Shown: piece by piece, positions 10,418-23,210 of the stretch
Layout: each line of letters opens with the position of its first letter
Position numbering within the stretch: position 1 is the first letter of the stretch
From: Rhynchonema sp. JSB1_4
Taxonomy: Eukaryota; Nematoda; Chromadorea; Monhysterida; Xyalidae
Direction: 5' to 3'
Assembly (NCBI GenBank): GCA_030248065.1
Contig: JASAMV010004059.1
Span: 41,932 to 105,931 of the forward strand
Length of the DNA: 64,000 nt
The notes under the pieces: generated by a model
Databases searched by the model: none
Told to the model about the DNA's origin: nothing
What the model saw: only the letters and a program-made list of their open reading frames with translations
Translations under genes and position numbers: made by a program

Positions 10418-13065
10418 CTAGGTCTCATAAATAAGTGCCTTGAGGAAGTTCTTTGCCTCCAAGTGTATGGGCGTGCTGTTGCTGCCACCGCCGGCGCGCA
10501 GCGACTTTGGATTGAGCGGTTGGGTGGCCGACCCGGAATCGTGGGACGATCGGGGACCAATGCGGCTGCCGAGCACTAGACGAATTGACTCGATGTCATC
10601 TGGCTGTTGATGACTCGCTATGCCTGCAATGAAACATCAAGTTGTTCTCCGATCGCGAAATCTGCTCGGTTTGGGCGCATTTCCGGGACCATCTATTCTT
10701 GTGTTCTGTAACTGTCCTGTTCGCTGAATGTTTTTTCGTGGCCGTGTGTTGACATTTTGCGAAAAATTTATTGTGGTCTTATTGCAACTGTTCGGTCATA
10801 TACACATCAGTAGCTATGACCCATCGCGAGGATGTCGCAGCACCAGAGGCATGAGAAATAGAGGCATGAGCCGAAACGCATGAGTTGTGCAACAAAAGCC
10901 ACAGAACCGACTGGCGGCCCAAACAGGACAGACTTGAAGTTTCGGAATCGAAACCTAACCTTACTACATGAGTTGTTTGAGAAAACCGATTGACTTGTGG
11001 TTGCGGTTGATTGAATTCATTATGTGTGTTTTGGTTTTATTCAAAGTTCACTGTGTTTTGCAATTTTTGCCTTGATTGCGGTTTTCTGACTTTCTTTACG
11101 TTGTTTGCAGATATCTCTGAAGAAGTGCACCAGTTGGGCACGAAACGTCAGATAAATTGTGTATAACAGTTGTATTGCGGTACTTCGTCCGACAAGGAAA
11201 ACTTACTACATGGTTATGTTAGAGCAACATGGCACTGAGGTGACATGTATAGCAGAAGGTGCAGAAAGAAGCATAAGTAAGTAAAACTCCCAAAGCCATT
11301 TGAATGGGCCACGACATTTTGCGAACCTTCCACGTTTATCTCATCCAGCTCCATCCTTTGCACTGTGAATTTCCTTTTCAGTTCAAGACTTGAAGCTCTG
11401 TCCTTCTCAAGCGGTGACGTGCCAAGCTTCCTACAGTACTCAGTCGTGCACACAACCAGTGCATACACGCCAGCGGTCATGTAATAGAGCGTGTAGAACA
11501 GTAGCACGATCAGCCAGAGAAGTCGAAAGAATCTGGAAAATTATTTTTGATAACTCCCTGATTTTTCAGGTTCATGTTGGCTACAGCTTTCTGGAGAAAC
11601 AACGCACTGTATCGGAATCGTCCACCAGGCGAATCGACAGCAGTCCACGTCGCAGCAGCTGCCGTCACAACTGTGTAGTTTGGAAATTTTGAATCTTTAA
11701 GAAATTTGCAGATTTTTATACAAACTGAATAAAAGTGGATGGGTAACTGACAGAAAGTACGCCACCGCTTTCGTATGATTGGCAATCAGATTAACATCAT
11801 TCGCTTCTAAATTGAAGTCGATCAGATCCGGCGTGCGCAGTGCAGTGCGACAAATCGGAGGTTCCTTGCAAGCAGAAACAAATCAAATTTCCATATTCAG
11901 CCCCCGGGGTGTGGAAACGGAAATCTATGGTTCACACCAAAACGTACTTCATTCAGTTGAGACACATTCGCTGATTGAACGGGCAGCAAATACGTTCGCG
12001 TTCTGCCGATCAACATGGCTTCGACTGATTGATCTTTGATCAGATCGAATAGGGTCGTATTCAATTCGCTTGGATCAGTCGGACCGTCGTAGTGTCGCGT
12101 GCGAAATACTGACCAGAAACCGACACCCATGCCTGTGTACACACAGTATACCTTGGTATTGCTCGTTCCTGGTTGGTTCGTTGCTCGTTTGTGCAACTAG
12201 TTTTTGAAAGTGGTATCAGAAAACCCAACCGGCGCACAGAGATTCAGGCTGGTTTCGGCATTTGGAGGCAAATCTGCCGGAGAGGCGTTCGCACTCACGA
12301 GCCCGGGCGCCTCGGTCTGTCTGTCTGTGAAAGCCGCTCAACACAGACTAACATTATTGCACGCAGTACAAAGAATGTTAGACACATGTGCACTGGCAGA
12401 AATCCGGTTAGCTGATGTTTCACTGAATAAACTAAACAAATGGCTCAAACAACAGCACAAATCACAGCGCGACAGATTCAAACGGAAAATACCAACAGAA
12501 CGGCGGGTGAGAAAACCGCCGGTTTTTCAAAAACAAGTTATTGTAAGCATGCGCTTGCTGGGGACAATATGGGCCTAACCCAGGGCACATGCTTGAGCCT
12601 AAAGCTGGAGTTATACTTGTCCATTTTGGGCTTGTAGACAATGAGGACAAATTTTTGTTTGAATCATATTTTGTGATTGAGCTAAGGCACTAATTTCGAC
12701 CAGCGCTCAAGTTGTTCTCCTGCACCAAATGAACAACCTCTACGTGGTCGAAATTAGTGCTCAAACTCAATCACAAAAATATAATTATAGCAAAAATTTG
12801 TCCTCATTGTCTACAAGCCCAAAATGGACAAGTATAACTCCACCTTAAAACCCAGGTCCGTTGATCAAGGCAGCTTCCCAAGCAACACTGTTTTGACTCT
12901 ACCCCGTAATTTTGCAAGATTCCAGGTCAGGCTAAACCAACCATTCACTCCAATGTACTCACGCCAGCCGGATTCCATGGAAAGTTCATCTTCGTCAGTA
13001 TTTTGGCCGTAATTGATGTTGCAACACAAAAGCAGTACGAGGCAGGACGAAATTATAAGATTCAT
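10418..13065 (-). CDS. Type I membrane protein with Shisa/WBP1-like cysteine cluster, 291 aa
   Basis: Exons, 5' to 3': 13065-12963, 12132-11948, 11864-11752, 11670-11608, 11532-11327, 10623-10418. All junctions agree in phase and the total of 876 bases gives 291 codons plus stop. Residues 1-20 form a signal peptide (ISSCLVLLLCCNINYG). An ectodomain of about 115 residues with NTT and NHT glycosylation sites follows. Next comes CDGSCCDVDCCRFAWW, directly before a membrane helix (LLWLIVLLFYTLYY), then a basic, Ser-rich cytoplasmic tail. A CC...CC cluster plus aromatic residues abutting the membrane segment is typical of Shisa, WBP1/VOPP1 and CYYR1 adaptor proteins of endosome/ER trafficking. I infer membership of that broad group only; no PPxY motif is seen in the tail. 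A MITE (12606-12842) sits in the first intron. Confidence 0.8.
12606..12842. mobile_element. MITE palindrome, 237 bp
   Basis: TGGAGTTATACTTGTCCATT at the left is the complement of the right end; inner arms share GACAATGAGGACAAATTTT. It is inserted in the first intron of the minus-strand membrane protein gene. Confidence 0.8.
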
Positions 13066-13422
13066 GTTCTTAGTTGGAGTCACTTTGTTATTTTCATTGA
13101 AATTAAATCAGGTTTCGGCCAAACAAAGCGCTAGTAGTTTTGCCGTGACGAGGCTAAATCAGTGCGTAACATGACACCATGATCCAAGAGTGCTCCCGTT
13201 TTGCGAGAGCCAAAGCGAACTTCCTCCAACTAAAACATGCAAAACTTGTTCAAAAGCATTGATTTCTTGCAAGTCGCGTTAGTGCTTGGCTGAGTGACCA
13301 CACATGACAAGGGATGACTTTTGTTTTGCATTTTCAATTTTGTGTGTGTGTTTGGTTCAAACCGGCGTAAAAGTATACAATATTGCGGAATGTATTATTC
13401 ATGTGAACTGAGCCGGAGTCAG

Positions 13423-13666
13423 TATAGTAAATTTCCAAATTCGCTGCAGCATAGTAAAGTACGCCCCATAGTTAATGCCAGGTTCCAAACCCGAAAATCA
13501 ACTTGTGAAACATTCGGACAGCCAACACACACGCAGCTTGCCAGCCAGCCAGGCAGCTGCGCGCAATGTTTCAGAACCGCGCATGGTTAGCGTTCGGGTT
13601 TATAACTTGACATTAACTATGGGGCGTATTTTACTGTGCGGCAGCGAATTTGGAAATTTACTATAT
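13423..13666. mobile_element. MITE, TATAGTAAATTTC family, copy 1
   Basis: Ends TATAGTAAATTTCCAAATTC and complement enclose arms with TACGCCCCATAGTTAATG. The second copy at 37793-38026 shares the central CAGCCAGCCAGGCAGCTG segment, so both come from one parent. Confidence 0.8.
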
Positions 13667-13974
13667 ATATAGTCTTGAGCAGTTGGTTTTTGGGAAGAAG
13701 CCAAAATTGAACACCACAGTTCCCAATAGCTGTTTTGTTTGGAAAGTGGAATAATCCGCGGGTATTCATTTGACGACCATGGGACTATTTACCAATTTGG
13801 ACACTATTTTCTGCGACTTTCCGATATACAGCTTATGATTGCTGCAACAACAAATTGAGCTAACATTCACAGACTGACACAGAACTATACACACATATAC
13901 ATAAATCATTGGTGCAAAAAATTATTTCAAAACATCGATTGATGGGCTACTATCCAACAACGACGTGAAATAAT

Positions 13975-16900
13975 CTAGATCCGTCGCGCTTTTTTCGGTC
14001 TTTTGCCGAGTTCTTTGATAGGCGTATGGTCAGTAATAGAGGCCACGCGCACGCCGGCTAATGTTAGACCACCAATCGCACTGAAACGACCGGGCCCTGC
14101 AATGTCGTGATTTTCTGGGATATTTATTTTCGTTTTATAATACCACAATCTTGGCACGCTTGTTTGCACAAACCGTTATTCTGAGTGAGAAGAGCACAAC
14201 AAAAAATTTAATGGCCAAACTAACTCAATTAACGATCAAATTACCGATGGATGATAGTGTAATATGCAACTTCATTTTCTCAAGAAAACGTTTGGTTCCC
14301 TCCGGAGCATGTCCACCCAGCAAACAGGAAACCAAAACCACAAAACGAAAAAAAATTAACCAACCTAGACCTTTGACCTTGACTCGCACCGTTTTTATAT
14401 CACGTCTGAGCGCCCGCAAGCCGGCAGCGATGCCTGCAAATCGACGTCAGGCAAATCAATTTTTGCGATAGCGACGCAAGAAAACGATTGTATACAACTC
14501 TGAACACGAACTATGAATGTTGGCTTTTGTTTATTACGTCGTAGCGCATCGGTCGAAAGTGAAAAGTGCAACAAATGTATGAAAGATCGACGGCAAGTCG
14601 TCTCAACGTGAAACATTAGCCAGCCGGCCATCTAACTATCATGCAAGCAAACAAATTGTGAAAAAAGGCCTAACTGTTTACCCACTGTGCATGATTGTCG
14701 TGTGATGACGGGTAGGGTTAAAGGGTGTGTCTAACGTCTCTTAACCCAATATTTTATGAGGTGCAATCGAAAGATGACCTCGACAGGCCGGCGTGTGCAA
14801 AACACCGCGTCTTCTATCTATTGGTCGCACAATGACTATATAAGAATTCATCAAAATCAATCCTGATTTTCACGTTCAGTCACTCTTAACCACTGTGCTA
14901 TTTGTGATTCTCACAAAACATTTTCAGCTGAAAATAATCTAGCAGATCAACCACGTTGCCGCAGGTCTGAAACATTCTCTTTACTACATGCTTTGTGTGC
15001 GATCACGCAACGCAACGTCATTGCCCCGTCACTTTCCCTCTTTACGATTCAGGAAAAAAATTTGACCAATTCTTATAAAGTCATTGTGCGACCAATAGCT
15101 AAATCGCGAAATTTTGAGGGTTACTTTTTGAATTAAATCAATTTCCGGACACAAAACTCCAGGCGCTTTTAAGTGCGCGCTACTCAAATTTAGCGTTTTT
15201 CTGCTGAAACATTGCATGTTTAAGCGCGGCTCAGCCGCCTATACAATGCACGTAAACGCAAGACGCGGTTTTTTTGCACGCGGCCTTTCGAAGTCATCTT
15301 TCAATTCCACCCAACAAAACATGGGGGTTAGAAAACGTTAGACACACCCTTTAAAGGCGGGGGGAGGTACTCTATGCTTGCGGGCCGGAAAAAACCCAAA
15401 AAACCGTTTTTTCCGAGGCCCGGAAAAATACGTTTTTATTTTTCCGGGAATTTTTCCGAGTGGCAGCTTTTGGAAAAAAACGGTTTTTTTTCAAAAATTT
15501 CCGAGGTATTTTCCAAGGTTGCGAGAGGATGTTGTCAAAACCAATGTAAATCGGTACTAAACAGTTCAAAATGAGCACTTTTTAATCTCCAAGTGCATTT
15601 TAGCCTGTTTCAGGCCATTTCCCGACGAAATTTTCTCCAAAATAGGCGTTTTTGGACCACGGGTATCCTTAAGTACTAGAAAAATATTTGGAAAAAACGT
15701 TTTTTTTCTCGAAAAAAAACGGCTTTTTCCAAAAATACATTTTGCGGAAAAATACGCAAGTATACGGTACTCGACACTATAGTTGCAATTTTTCCGTAAA
15801 TATATATTTACTGAAAAAAAACCGTTTTTTCCCGATATTTTCCGAGCCAAATTTGGGCACCGGTCAAAATGGTGTATACTTGGCACATGATGCGCTAAAA
15901 ATGGTGTATGAAAAAATCCTGTTCAGAAAGTGCGAATAAAAGCTGAAAAAGGGTTGGAAAACACTTGAAAAAGTATGTTTCTGCAACTAAACTGGGCTGT
16001 TTCCCATAATTTTGACACCTTTTCAGAAAAGTTCAAAATCAGCCGTGCAGTTTTTCCGGAAAAATATATTTCACTGAAAAAAAACGGTTTTTTCGTTTTT
16101 GTCCAAGGAAAAACACCTGTTGTTTCCACCTGCAACTATACTCGACACCCGACATCTGAGAACAAGCCGACACCCGGCAGTTCTAAAAACACCTGACATC
16201 TAATTTTTGACCCAAAAGGGATGCGAGAGCATTGTGTAACTGTTGTATTTAGCAAAGTATTGAAAAAATTAATTTGAAGTCCTATCTACGCCTAGGTTTC
16301 GCGGGGTATTCGAGACCGCGGTATTCAAAAACAGACAGAAGTTGGATCATTTGTATTATTAATGCTAATTTTGGCTCAGTTTAACGAATTCAAGTTTTTT
16401 CAAACGAAATAACACCAAATGTCACATTGTGCGCCTTCGGAAACATTTGGTTCGAAGAAAATTTTCTCTCGAAACTGTTCTCTCAGCAAAACTGATGCTT
16501 TGAACCGCAAGTGTCGGGTGTCGGGACCCCAAAAAAACGACACCCGACATCTGGAGGCACCCGACACCTACACTTTTTTTGGCACCGCACCCGATATCCC
16601 TCTAACCCTACTGGCGAACAGCGCGTCTTTGTTTTTTTTATAGAAAAAAACCAACAAAATAGAAAAAGGTCTGTGGTTTGTGAGAACAAGGTGAATACAA
16701 AGTGTGCGTTTTGGTCTTTGCTTTCGCCATGGCGCGCGACACTTTTGTTTCCAATGGCAAGAAACATCACTTTTGAAGAAAAACATTTGGTCTCACATCG
16801 ACCCGGTTTGTTTTCGTCTTTTTCTCAGCAAAATCGGTTTTCACCCTGCAAACATTTACATACCTGTGGTTTGACCAGCCACTTCAGATTTCTTTTTCGC

Positions 16901-19108
16901 GTTCTTGAATCCCTCTCGTCCCGACGACGTTGATGTGATCGTGACTCCCTGCAGATTTGAACAATAAAATAAATGATTATTTTTACCCCATGGTGCATTT
17001 TTAGACGTTCGTTTCGGTTCACTTTTTAAATGGCGAAAAACACCGCACACGCTGTATCAAGCGAGACTCGATAAATTGTCGAACGCCATAAAATTCGTTT
17101 TTGTCTCGTTGGCCTGGTAGAAATTAGAGTTCTCACGAACCTAAAAAATGCGAGCCCAACCGGCACAAAGAACGGCCACGCAGCAGTGGTGTCGTTGAGA
17201 AATCGAAATTTTCCCATATCCAGCCCAATTTTCGGGAAATTTCCCATACATACCCCCAAAAATCAAAAATTTCCCATACCAGGGGGGTTTCTCCAAAAAC
17301 TCAAAAATTTCCCATACCCGAGGGTGGGGGTTTTGAAAAAAATGACCCCAAAAATCTTCTAAAAGTGCCAAAATTAGTCTGAAAAGTGGTTAAAACAGAG
17401 TTTTCTTGCGGCAGCAAGCAATTTTTGACATTTTTGGACGAAAATGGCCAATTTTGGTACTTCTCGGGGCCAAAAAGTCATTTCTTAGGGGTGCTTGTTC
17501 CAAAAGTGAAAAATTTCCCATACCCCATATCAGGGGGGTAACCCCCCCCAACCCCCTAACGACACCACTGCCACGCAGCAATCACCTTGCTTGTTTGTGG
17601 CTTGGCACCTCGCCCGTCTGTGAAAAACGGGCAAAACTCACTGCTGTTACATTATTGCGGTAAAGGTGAAGTTTTCTTATACAAAACCAAACATAATAAA
17701 AAATCAAAACAAAACAAATCCGACATTTGCATCGGTGAACATGATGAGCGTGTTGTTTTTCGATGCCTTCAGATGACAAATGGGCAGATCCTCGTATTTG
17801 ACGCCATTGTACAATCGTTTCTGCGTTTCCAACGTCGGAAAAAAGGACTGCTCTTCGCCAGACACCTGTGCGGCGATTTCTGCCTGTTCCCATGGCTTCT
17901 CGCCGACAATGCCGTCTGCGAAGTCGAGGTTTGAATCAGTGGTGTCGTTGGGAAAATCGAAATTTTCTCATACACAGTATACTGGCAGGCGAAAAAAACC
18001 GTTTTTTTTCGAAAAAAAAACGAAAGAAACGTTTTTTCCGAGACCCGAATGCTTTTCTATTCATTTTTCCGTGGGTACCTTTTCGGTTTTTGACCGGAAA
18101 AATATCGCTACTTTATTCCAATTCTGCAAAAAATTGTAATGCAAAACTGATGAGTTTTTCGATTTTAGTGAAAAAATTGGCTCGAGCACGAAAATTAACC
18201 GGCCCAAAATGGGTCAAAAAGCGTGTAAACCAAGTGTTTTCGACTGACTTCAACACTCTTCAAGAACACTCTCGTCATTTCGAACAAATTTTGCACTGAA
18301 ATTGTTATATTGTTCGAAATTACGTTCTTAAGCACTGGAAAAATATTTGGAAAAAAACGGTTCTTTTTTCGGAAAAAAAACGTTTTTTCCACGAAAAATA
18401 AAAACCGATTCTTTATGACAGTATAATACACAGCACAATTTTCAGGAAGTTCCCATACATAGCCCCAAAAACCAAAAATTTGGCTAAAAACGGTCAATTT
18501 TCAGAACTTCTTGGGGTCAAAAGTCATTTCTTAGGGGTGCTTGTTCCAAAAGTGATAAATTTCCCACACCTCATACTCTCGGGCCGATTTTCCATACCCC
18601 ATGGCAGAGGGGTCACCACCAACTGGTTTGAATCAAGTCAACTGGGTTTTTTTCATCTCAAAAAACACAGTCAACAAGTATCTGTGTATTGATCGGGACC
18701 AGCATTTCACTGCGCAGAATATGCACAATACAGAACAGTAATTTTCAATCCCCTGCATGGAGGTTCACTACAGAGAGAGAGAGAGAGAGACTCGACTGTA
18801 AAATTGCCATTGCCACTTCATCCAAACGTGAGTATGAAAAAAGTGGTCGCAGTTTGGGTGATGAATTTTTGTGCAAATAATAATCAAATCCGCAGCAGCG
18901 CACCTTGTTTGGCGGTCGAATCGGCCGTTGCGTCTCGGTACTCGGACATTTTTCGCGGCTGCGACGGTCGACGACAAATGAGCGTCGATCGAGAGATGGA
19001 ACGAACGAATTGGGGCAGCACAGCAGCAGCAGCAGCTGATTGGGTGGAGAGCGGCAGCAGAATGCCCAAACACGAATGGCACAACGTTGACAGCCGATTT
19101 GGCATCAT
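13975..19108 (-). CDS. MRPS11: Mitochondrial ribosomal protein uS11m (MRPS11)
   Basis: Exons, 5' to 3': 19108-18904, 17915-17725, 16948-16864, 14433-14365, 14096-13975. Lengths 205, 191, 85, 69 and 122 sum to 672 bases with every phase matching, giving 223 aa. Residues 1-60 look like a mitochondrial targeting peptide: no acidic residue, many Arg/Ser (PQFVRSISRSTLICRRPSQP). Then come the uS11 landmarks: LPICHLKASKNNT, GREGFKNAKK, TVRVKVKGLGPGRFSAIGG and the C-terminal SITDHTPI...GKRPKKARRI. uS11 lies on the small-subunit platform and contacts rRNA near the decoding region; this is the organellar form. Two adjacent ATGs occur at the start. The introns, up to 2.4 kb, contain most of the AT-rich and GTCGGGTGT-type repeats of 15-18 kb. 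Confidence 0.93.
14718..15354. mobile_element. Nested TIR elements inside an MRPS11 intron
   Basis: The outer element has ends TTAAAGGGTGTGTCTAACGT and complement (14718-15354). Inside it, 14819-15097 is a second element with ends ATTGGTCGCACAATGACT and complement, of the same kind as at 9153-9418. No coding capacity. Confidence 0.65.
15375..16110. repeat. AT-rich degenerate repeat with CGGTTTTTTCC/GGAAAAAACCG units
   Basis: Blocks of AAAAAACGGTTTTTTTC and TTTTTCCGGAAAAAT recur in both orientations. The same family is found at 17990-18410. Frames in it encode only Phe/Lys-rich junk. It lies in an MRPS11 intron. Confidence 0.7.
16140..16600. repeat. GTCGGGTGT-family minisatellite, complementary orientation
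   Basis: Units such as CACCCGACATCT and GACACCCGACA occur at 16140-16215 and 16515-16600. The same family runs in the opposite orientation at 24935-25425, flanked in both places by a related unique segment with AACATTTGGT and GAAAATTTTCT. Confidence 0.65.
17190..17570. repeat. AAATTTCCCATAC repeats with C-rich ends
   Basis: At least five copies of AAATTTCCCATAC with variable spacers; the block begins and ends with GTGGTGTCGTTG and its complement, so it may be a small mobile unit. Related sequence is at 18440-18615. Lies in an MRPS11 intron. Confidence 0.55.
17990..18410. repeat. AT-rich degenerate repeat, second block
   Basis: Same AAAAAACGTTTTTTCC family as 15375-16110, again in an MRPS11 intron. 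Confidence 0.65.
18772..18790. repeat. (GA)n microsatellite
   Basis: About nine GA units, upstream of exon 2 and within the first intron of MRPS11. Confidence 0.8.
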
Positions 19109-19239
19109 TTTTTTTATTACTTTTGTTGCCGTCGCGTTCCGCAAAGCGTGTTTTTTCGCATGCAGAGGCCAGCGTCGCCGCGAACCCCAAAGATTTTATT
19201 GCACAAAAGTGGTTGTTTTTCTACAAGTCGACACCAGAG

Positions 19240-21800
19240 ATTAGGATCGGGCCGCGCCGGGATTTTGGACTTGCCGGCCCGGCCCGACCCAGCCCGAATT
19301 GCTCAAATTTCAAGCAGAGGTCGCAATCGGGCCGGGATGCCCGGCCCGGCCCGAATTTTTTGGCTCAGATAACCCAATTTTTGTCATAATTTTTGCGATT
19401 TTTTTGAACCTATTTTTTGGTTGAAAACAACGGTGTTGCAGGAGGGTGGGGGCAGTGTAGTACTGGGTCGCCAAAAATCAAGGTATAGTATAGTGTACTA
19501 AGTAGGTAATAATGTGTAAATATTAATGAAAATGTACTAAGATGTACTAAATCCGCGCGTAGCGCGCGATTTTTTGCCTATTTGGGACAAAAATACCGAT
19601 TTTGAGCCATTTTGAGGCAAAAATACCCATTTTGGGGTCGAAATGTGTTGACGATAGATAGATTGTTCCCAGAATTTGTTGACGATAGATAGATTTGCCC
19701 ATAAGTGTTGACGATAGATAGATGAATTTGGGGAGGGACCCCCCCAACACCCCGCCCCCCCCCCAAGTACTACCCTGGGTGGGGGTGGGAGTGGCCCCCT
19801 AGGTACGGTACAGTAGGTAGGTAGGTTGACGCTCCATCCTGGTACACTGGGTAGGTCGCCGCCCGGCGGCTAGTACAGTAAGTTGCGATTTTTGGCTCAA
19901 ATGGTATAAATATAAAATCGGTACTTTTCACTCCAAATAGGCGATAAATCGCGCGCTACGCGCGAAATTAGCGTTTTAGAGCACATTTTCTTCAAAATTT
20001 CGACCTAAAAATTTTGTTCCCACCAGCCCGGCCGGTACAGTAGGTAGGTTGCCGTCCCACATTTTTGGTGGTACAGTAGGTTGCCGCCGCGCCTGGGTAG
20101 CTACTAGGTATGGGGGCAATACCGATTTTTTGACCCAGGCCAATACCCAATACCCAATACCAGGGCCCACCCCCAATACCCAATACCCAATACTCAGGTT
20201 GAGACCCAATACCCAATACCGACCCAATACCCAAAAATTCCAAACTTTTTTTGAAAAAATGGGCCTGTTTTGGGTTTTTTTTATCGAATACTAAGTAAGA
20301 TATGACCGAATTTCTCATTCTTCTTAACATTGCAGCTAAAAAAGCGATTTCAAAGGCTAAAAAATTGAAAATTTTTCACCATTTCAGGGCTCTGGAGGAG
20401 AAAAATAGGGCAAAACAGGGGTATTGGGTGGCACCCAGTGTAGTTCCTGGGGGGAGGAGGGGGGGTCCCCCCCTAAGGTACACTAACCGCCGCGACCAAG
20501 GTACACTAGTACACATACCGCCGCGTCAGGTACACTAACCGCCTCAACTTTTGCCTAAAATGGCCATTTAGGCCAAAAGGGCATTTAACGCAAAAAATTT
20601 TTAATTTTCAAAAAACCAAAAAACCCCCTTTAAAAAAATTCCAAAAAGGGGTAAAAATAGGTCAAATTTTCTACCTCAAAAAGTGACTTTTTCCTGATTT
20701 TGGGTCTTCCCCCCCCCCTTCCCCCCCAGGGAGGTACACTAACCGCCTCACGGAAAAAAGGGGTAGGTACACTAACCGCCGCGCCGGACCAGGAACTACA
20801 CTGGTGGCACCCAATACCTGGAAAAGACCCAATCCAATACCCAATACCAGGCCCACACCCAATACCCAATACCTGGTATTGGGTATTGGCATTGGGTACC
20901 CAATACCAGGTATTGGGTGATATTGGGTATTGGGTATTGGCAGTGGTGTAGCTACCCAGGCGGGGCGGCAACCTACTGTACCACCCAAAATGCGGGGCGG
21001 CAACCTACCTACTGTACCAGCCGAGCTAGGGGGGGGGGTCGTACCACTTGGGGGGGGTCATCTGGAAACCGAAATTTTTTATGTCTAAATACTGAAGAAA
21101 ATGTGGCCTAAAACACTAATTTCGCGCGCAGCGCGCGATTTTTCGCCTATTTGCAGACAAATATGCTAATTTTATGCAATTTTAAGCCAAAAATGAATGT
21201 TTTGGGTGAAAAGTTAGGTGGGGCGGCAACCTACCTACTGTACCAGGGGAGGGGCGGCAACCTACCTACTGTACCAGGCGAGGGGCGGCAACCTACCTAC
21301 TGTACCTTGGGGGGGACCCCCCACCCCCCCCCCCAGCCACACCATTGGGTATTGGGTATTGCCCCCATGCCTAGTAGCTACACCACTGGTTGAAAATACA
21401 TTGTTTTCCATGAAAGTTCGTCAGATAGACAATACTGTGATCACTTACTTGCCGAATCCGCCAGAAATTTTAGTATTTTTGACAAAAAATCCCTACTTTT
21501 TCAGTAAAATAAGTCACTTCAGAAGCTTCGGGCCGGGTGCCCGGCCCGGCCCAGCCCGACTCTCCAAATCTCCGGCCCGGCCCGAGCCAAAAGCCCAAAA
21601 TCGCGGCCCGGCCCGGCCCGATTGCGACCTCTGATTTCAAGCCAAAACCATCGTTTTGGATAAAAAAAACTCCATAAAATCGCGCTTCGCGCAGAGTACC
21701 GTAAAAACCTAAATACAGCCCCCCCGGAATAAAGCCCCCCGTAATACAGCCCCCCCAAAAAAAGGGGTCAGTGAATTAATAGAGCCCCCCCTAAAAGTAA
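19240..21800. repeat. Minisatellite mosaic
   Basis: No gene is supported. The stretch is built from short families: GGCCCGGCCCGA arrays (19252-19365, 21525-21640), GTTGACGATAGATAGAT units (19640-19725), TACAGTAGGTAGGTTGCCGC units in both orientations (about 19795-19870, 20030-20110, 20940-21030, 21220-21310), CAATACC/GGTATTG arrays (20139-20240, 20805-20945, 21340-21365) and C-rich GGTACACTAACCGCC blocks. Open frames here are low-complexity artefacts. Confidence 0.75.
21700..21800. repeat. C-rich TAAAAACCTAAATA block
   Basis: Begins ACCGTAAAAACCTAAATAC and continues with repeated AGCCCCCC units separated by GGAATA, GTAATA or CAAAA and a GGGGTCAGTGAATTAATAG segment. The same module recurs at 24285-24385, 27935-27990, 44640-44765, 45085-45175 and 45598-45720. 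Confidence 0.7.
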
Positions 21801-21852
21801 CATCCCCTATACAGTAGTGTATTAAGGCTTGATAGTGGTGCACAGGTACACT

Positions 21853-22983
21853 AAAGGCCACTTTATACTTCGTCTCGTTGCGATACAAAGAACAAAAAAC
21901 GCTGTATCGTTTCCCCTTTGTATCGAAGGTCGTTTATACTGGTTCCGAGACAACACACATTCGATACACAAAAAAGTATAAATGACGTAACGCGACACGC
22001 GCAACGAGACAGCTGTTTTGTCTCGCCGAGACAAGATTTCGGGAGTTGAAAAATCTCAACTTGGATTTGTCTCGTCATTGTTTTTTCGCCGCTAGAAAGC
22101 GAATTGTTGGCTGTTTTTGGTGTCGTTGGGTTTCGCTCAACCTGGTGAATCCGAAAAACAAAGAAAAAGTTGAAAAAGTTCCCGATTGAAAAAATGGTAC
22201 AACCGGGAATTGAACCTACTTCATCGGCCCTCTTGGCCGGTGACCTACCACTGAGCCACCCTTGTTGACATACGTCGGCTGTAAACCAGCAATATAAACC
22301 ATTGCAGCGTGCTGCACAGATAACGTTGAGCGCTCTGTTTGACTTTGACTGTGTGATACAGAAAGGGTCGTGTGTTGATTGTCACACTGCGTTGGTGTGT
22401 GTGTTGTCCTCCGCCTGTCTCAACAAGGCGCGGTGCGTTCATTCCTATGCGATACATAAGTATCGAGGAATGCCACTATTCACACCGAGTTATCATAGCA
22501 TGGAAGGTTTTGTTTGAGCACAACTTCAAGTCCTGGTTTTAATTACAAAGTATTGCTGGCAATAGTGGTGTTTGGAAGCCAAAGAATAAAGTCAGTCAGT
22601 TCCCCCCTCCCCCCCCCCCGCCCGAATCGGAGCGGGCGACGGTGTTCGAAAATGAGATGGTGATTCATGTTTGATTGTGTCAATGTGTCCCCCAATTTTT
22701 TCACAACTTTTCATTGGTGTTCTCAGTGAACAACAGCACCAGGAAAGGCATTTGCCAAGCTTGCCTAAAATTCGGCCGAACAGCCTTCTATTTTTTAATT
22801 GTTCTTTCTCTTTCTTTGCGTTTGTCGCGGGAGAGAACATCCGCGACAGACGAAAACGCAACAGCCAGAAACACTGCGCAAACGACAACCGTACACAGTA
22901 TCGCAATGTTCTTTGTTGCGGCTTGTTCTGGGTGACATTTTGTTCTTTGTATGGCAACGAGACGAAGTATAAAGTGGCCTTTA
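21853..22983. mobile_element. TIR element, about 1.13 kb, carrying a tRNA-like segment
   Basis: Ends AAAGGCCACTTTATACTTCG and complement, followed on both sides by TCTCGTTGC and its complement. A tRNA-like, SINE-like segment lies inside at about 22197-22262. The right part, from about 22224, is duplicated at 23340-24280. Confidence 0.65.
22197..22262 (-). repeat. tRNA-derived SINE-like segment
   Basis: On the minus strand there is an A-box-like GGTGGCTCAGTGGTAGG and a B-box-like GGTTCAATTCC at tRNA spacing, with a possible stem CGGCC/GGCCG between. The acceptor arms do not pair, so this is not a functional tRNA. A truncated copy is at 23346-23388. Confidence 0.6.
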
Positions 22984-23179
22984 TGCACGTTTGTTGTTCG
23001 TTCAGAGCACATAATACGCCTCTTATTGACGAATAGACACAAATAAAAGCGATTACAAGGAAAAAAACATCCTTTCAAACCCCTTTTTAGGGGTTTTTGG
23101 GGGTATTTCTGGGAACAATTTTTTCAGGTTCGGGTCAGTGAATTAATAGAGGGGGGGGGGGGGGGGGGGGGGGGGGGGT

Positions 23180-23210
<31 letters not shown>

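Noticed and set aside
22197..22262. Functional tRNA gene on the minus strand
   Set aside because: A and B boxes are present but the acceptor arms do not pair. It lies in a duplicated repeat, so it is a SINE-like relic.
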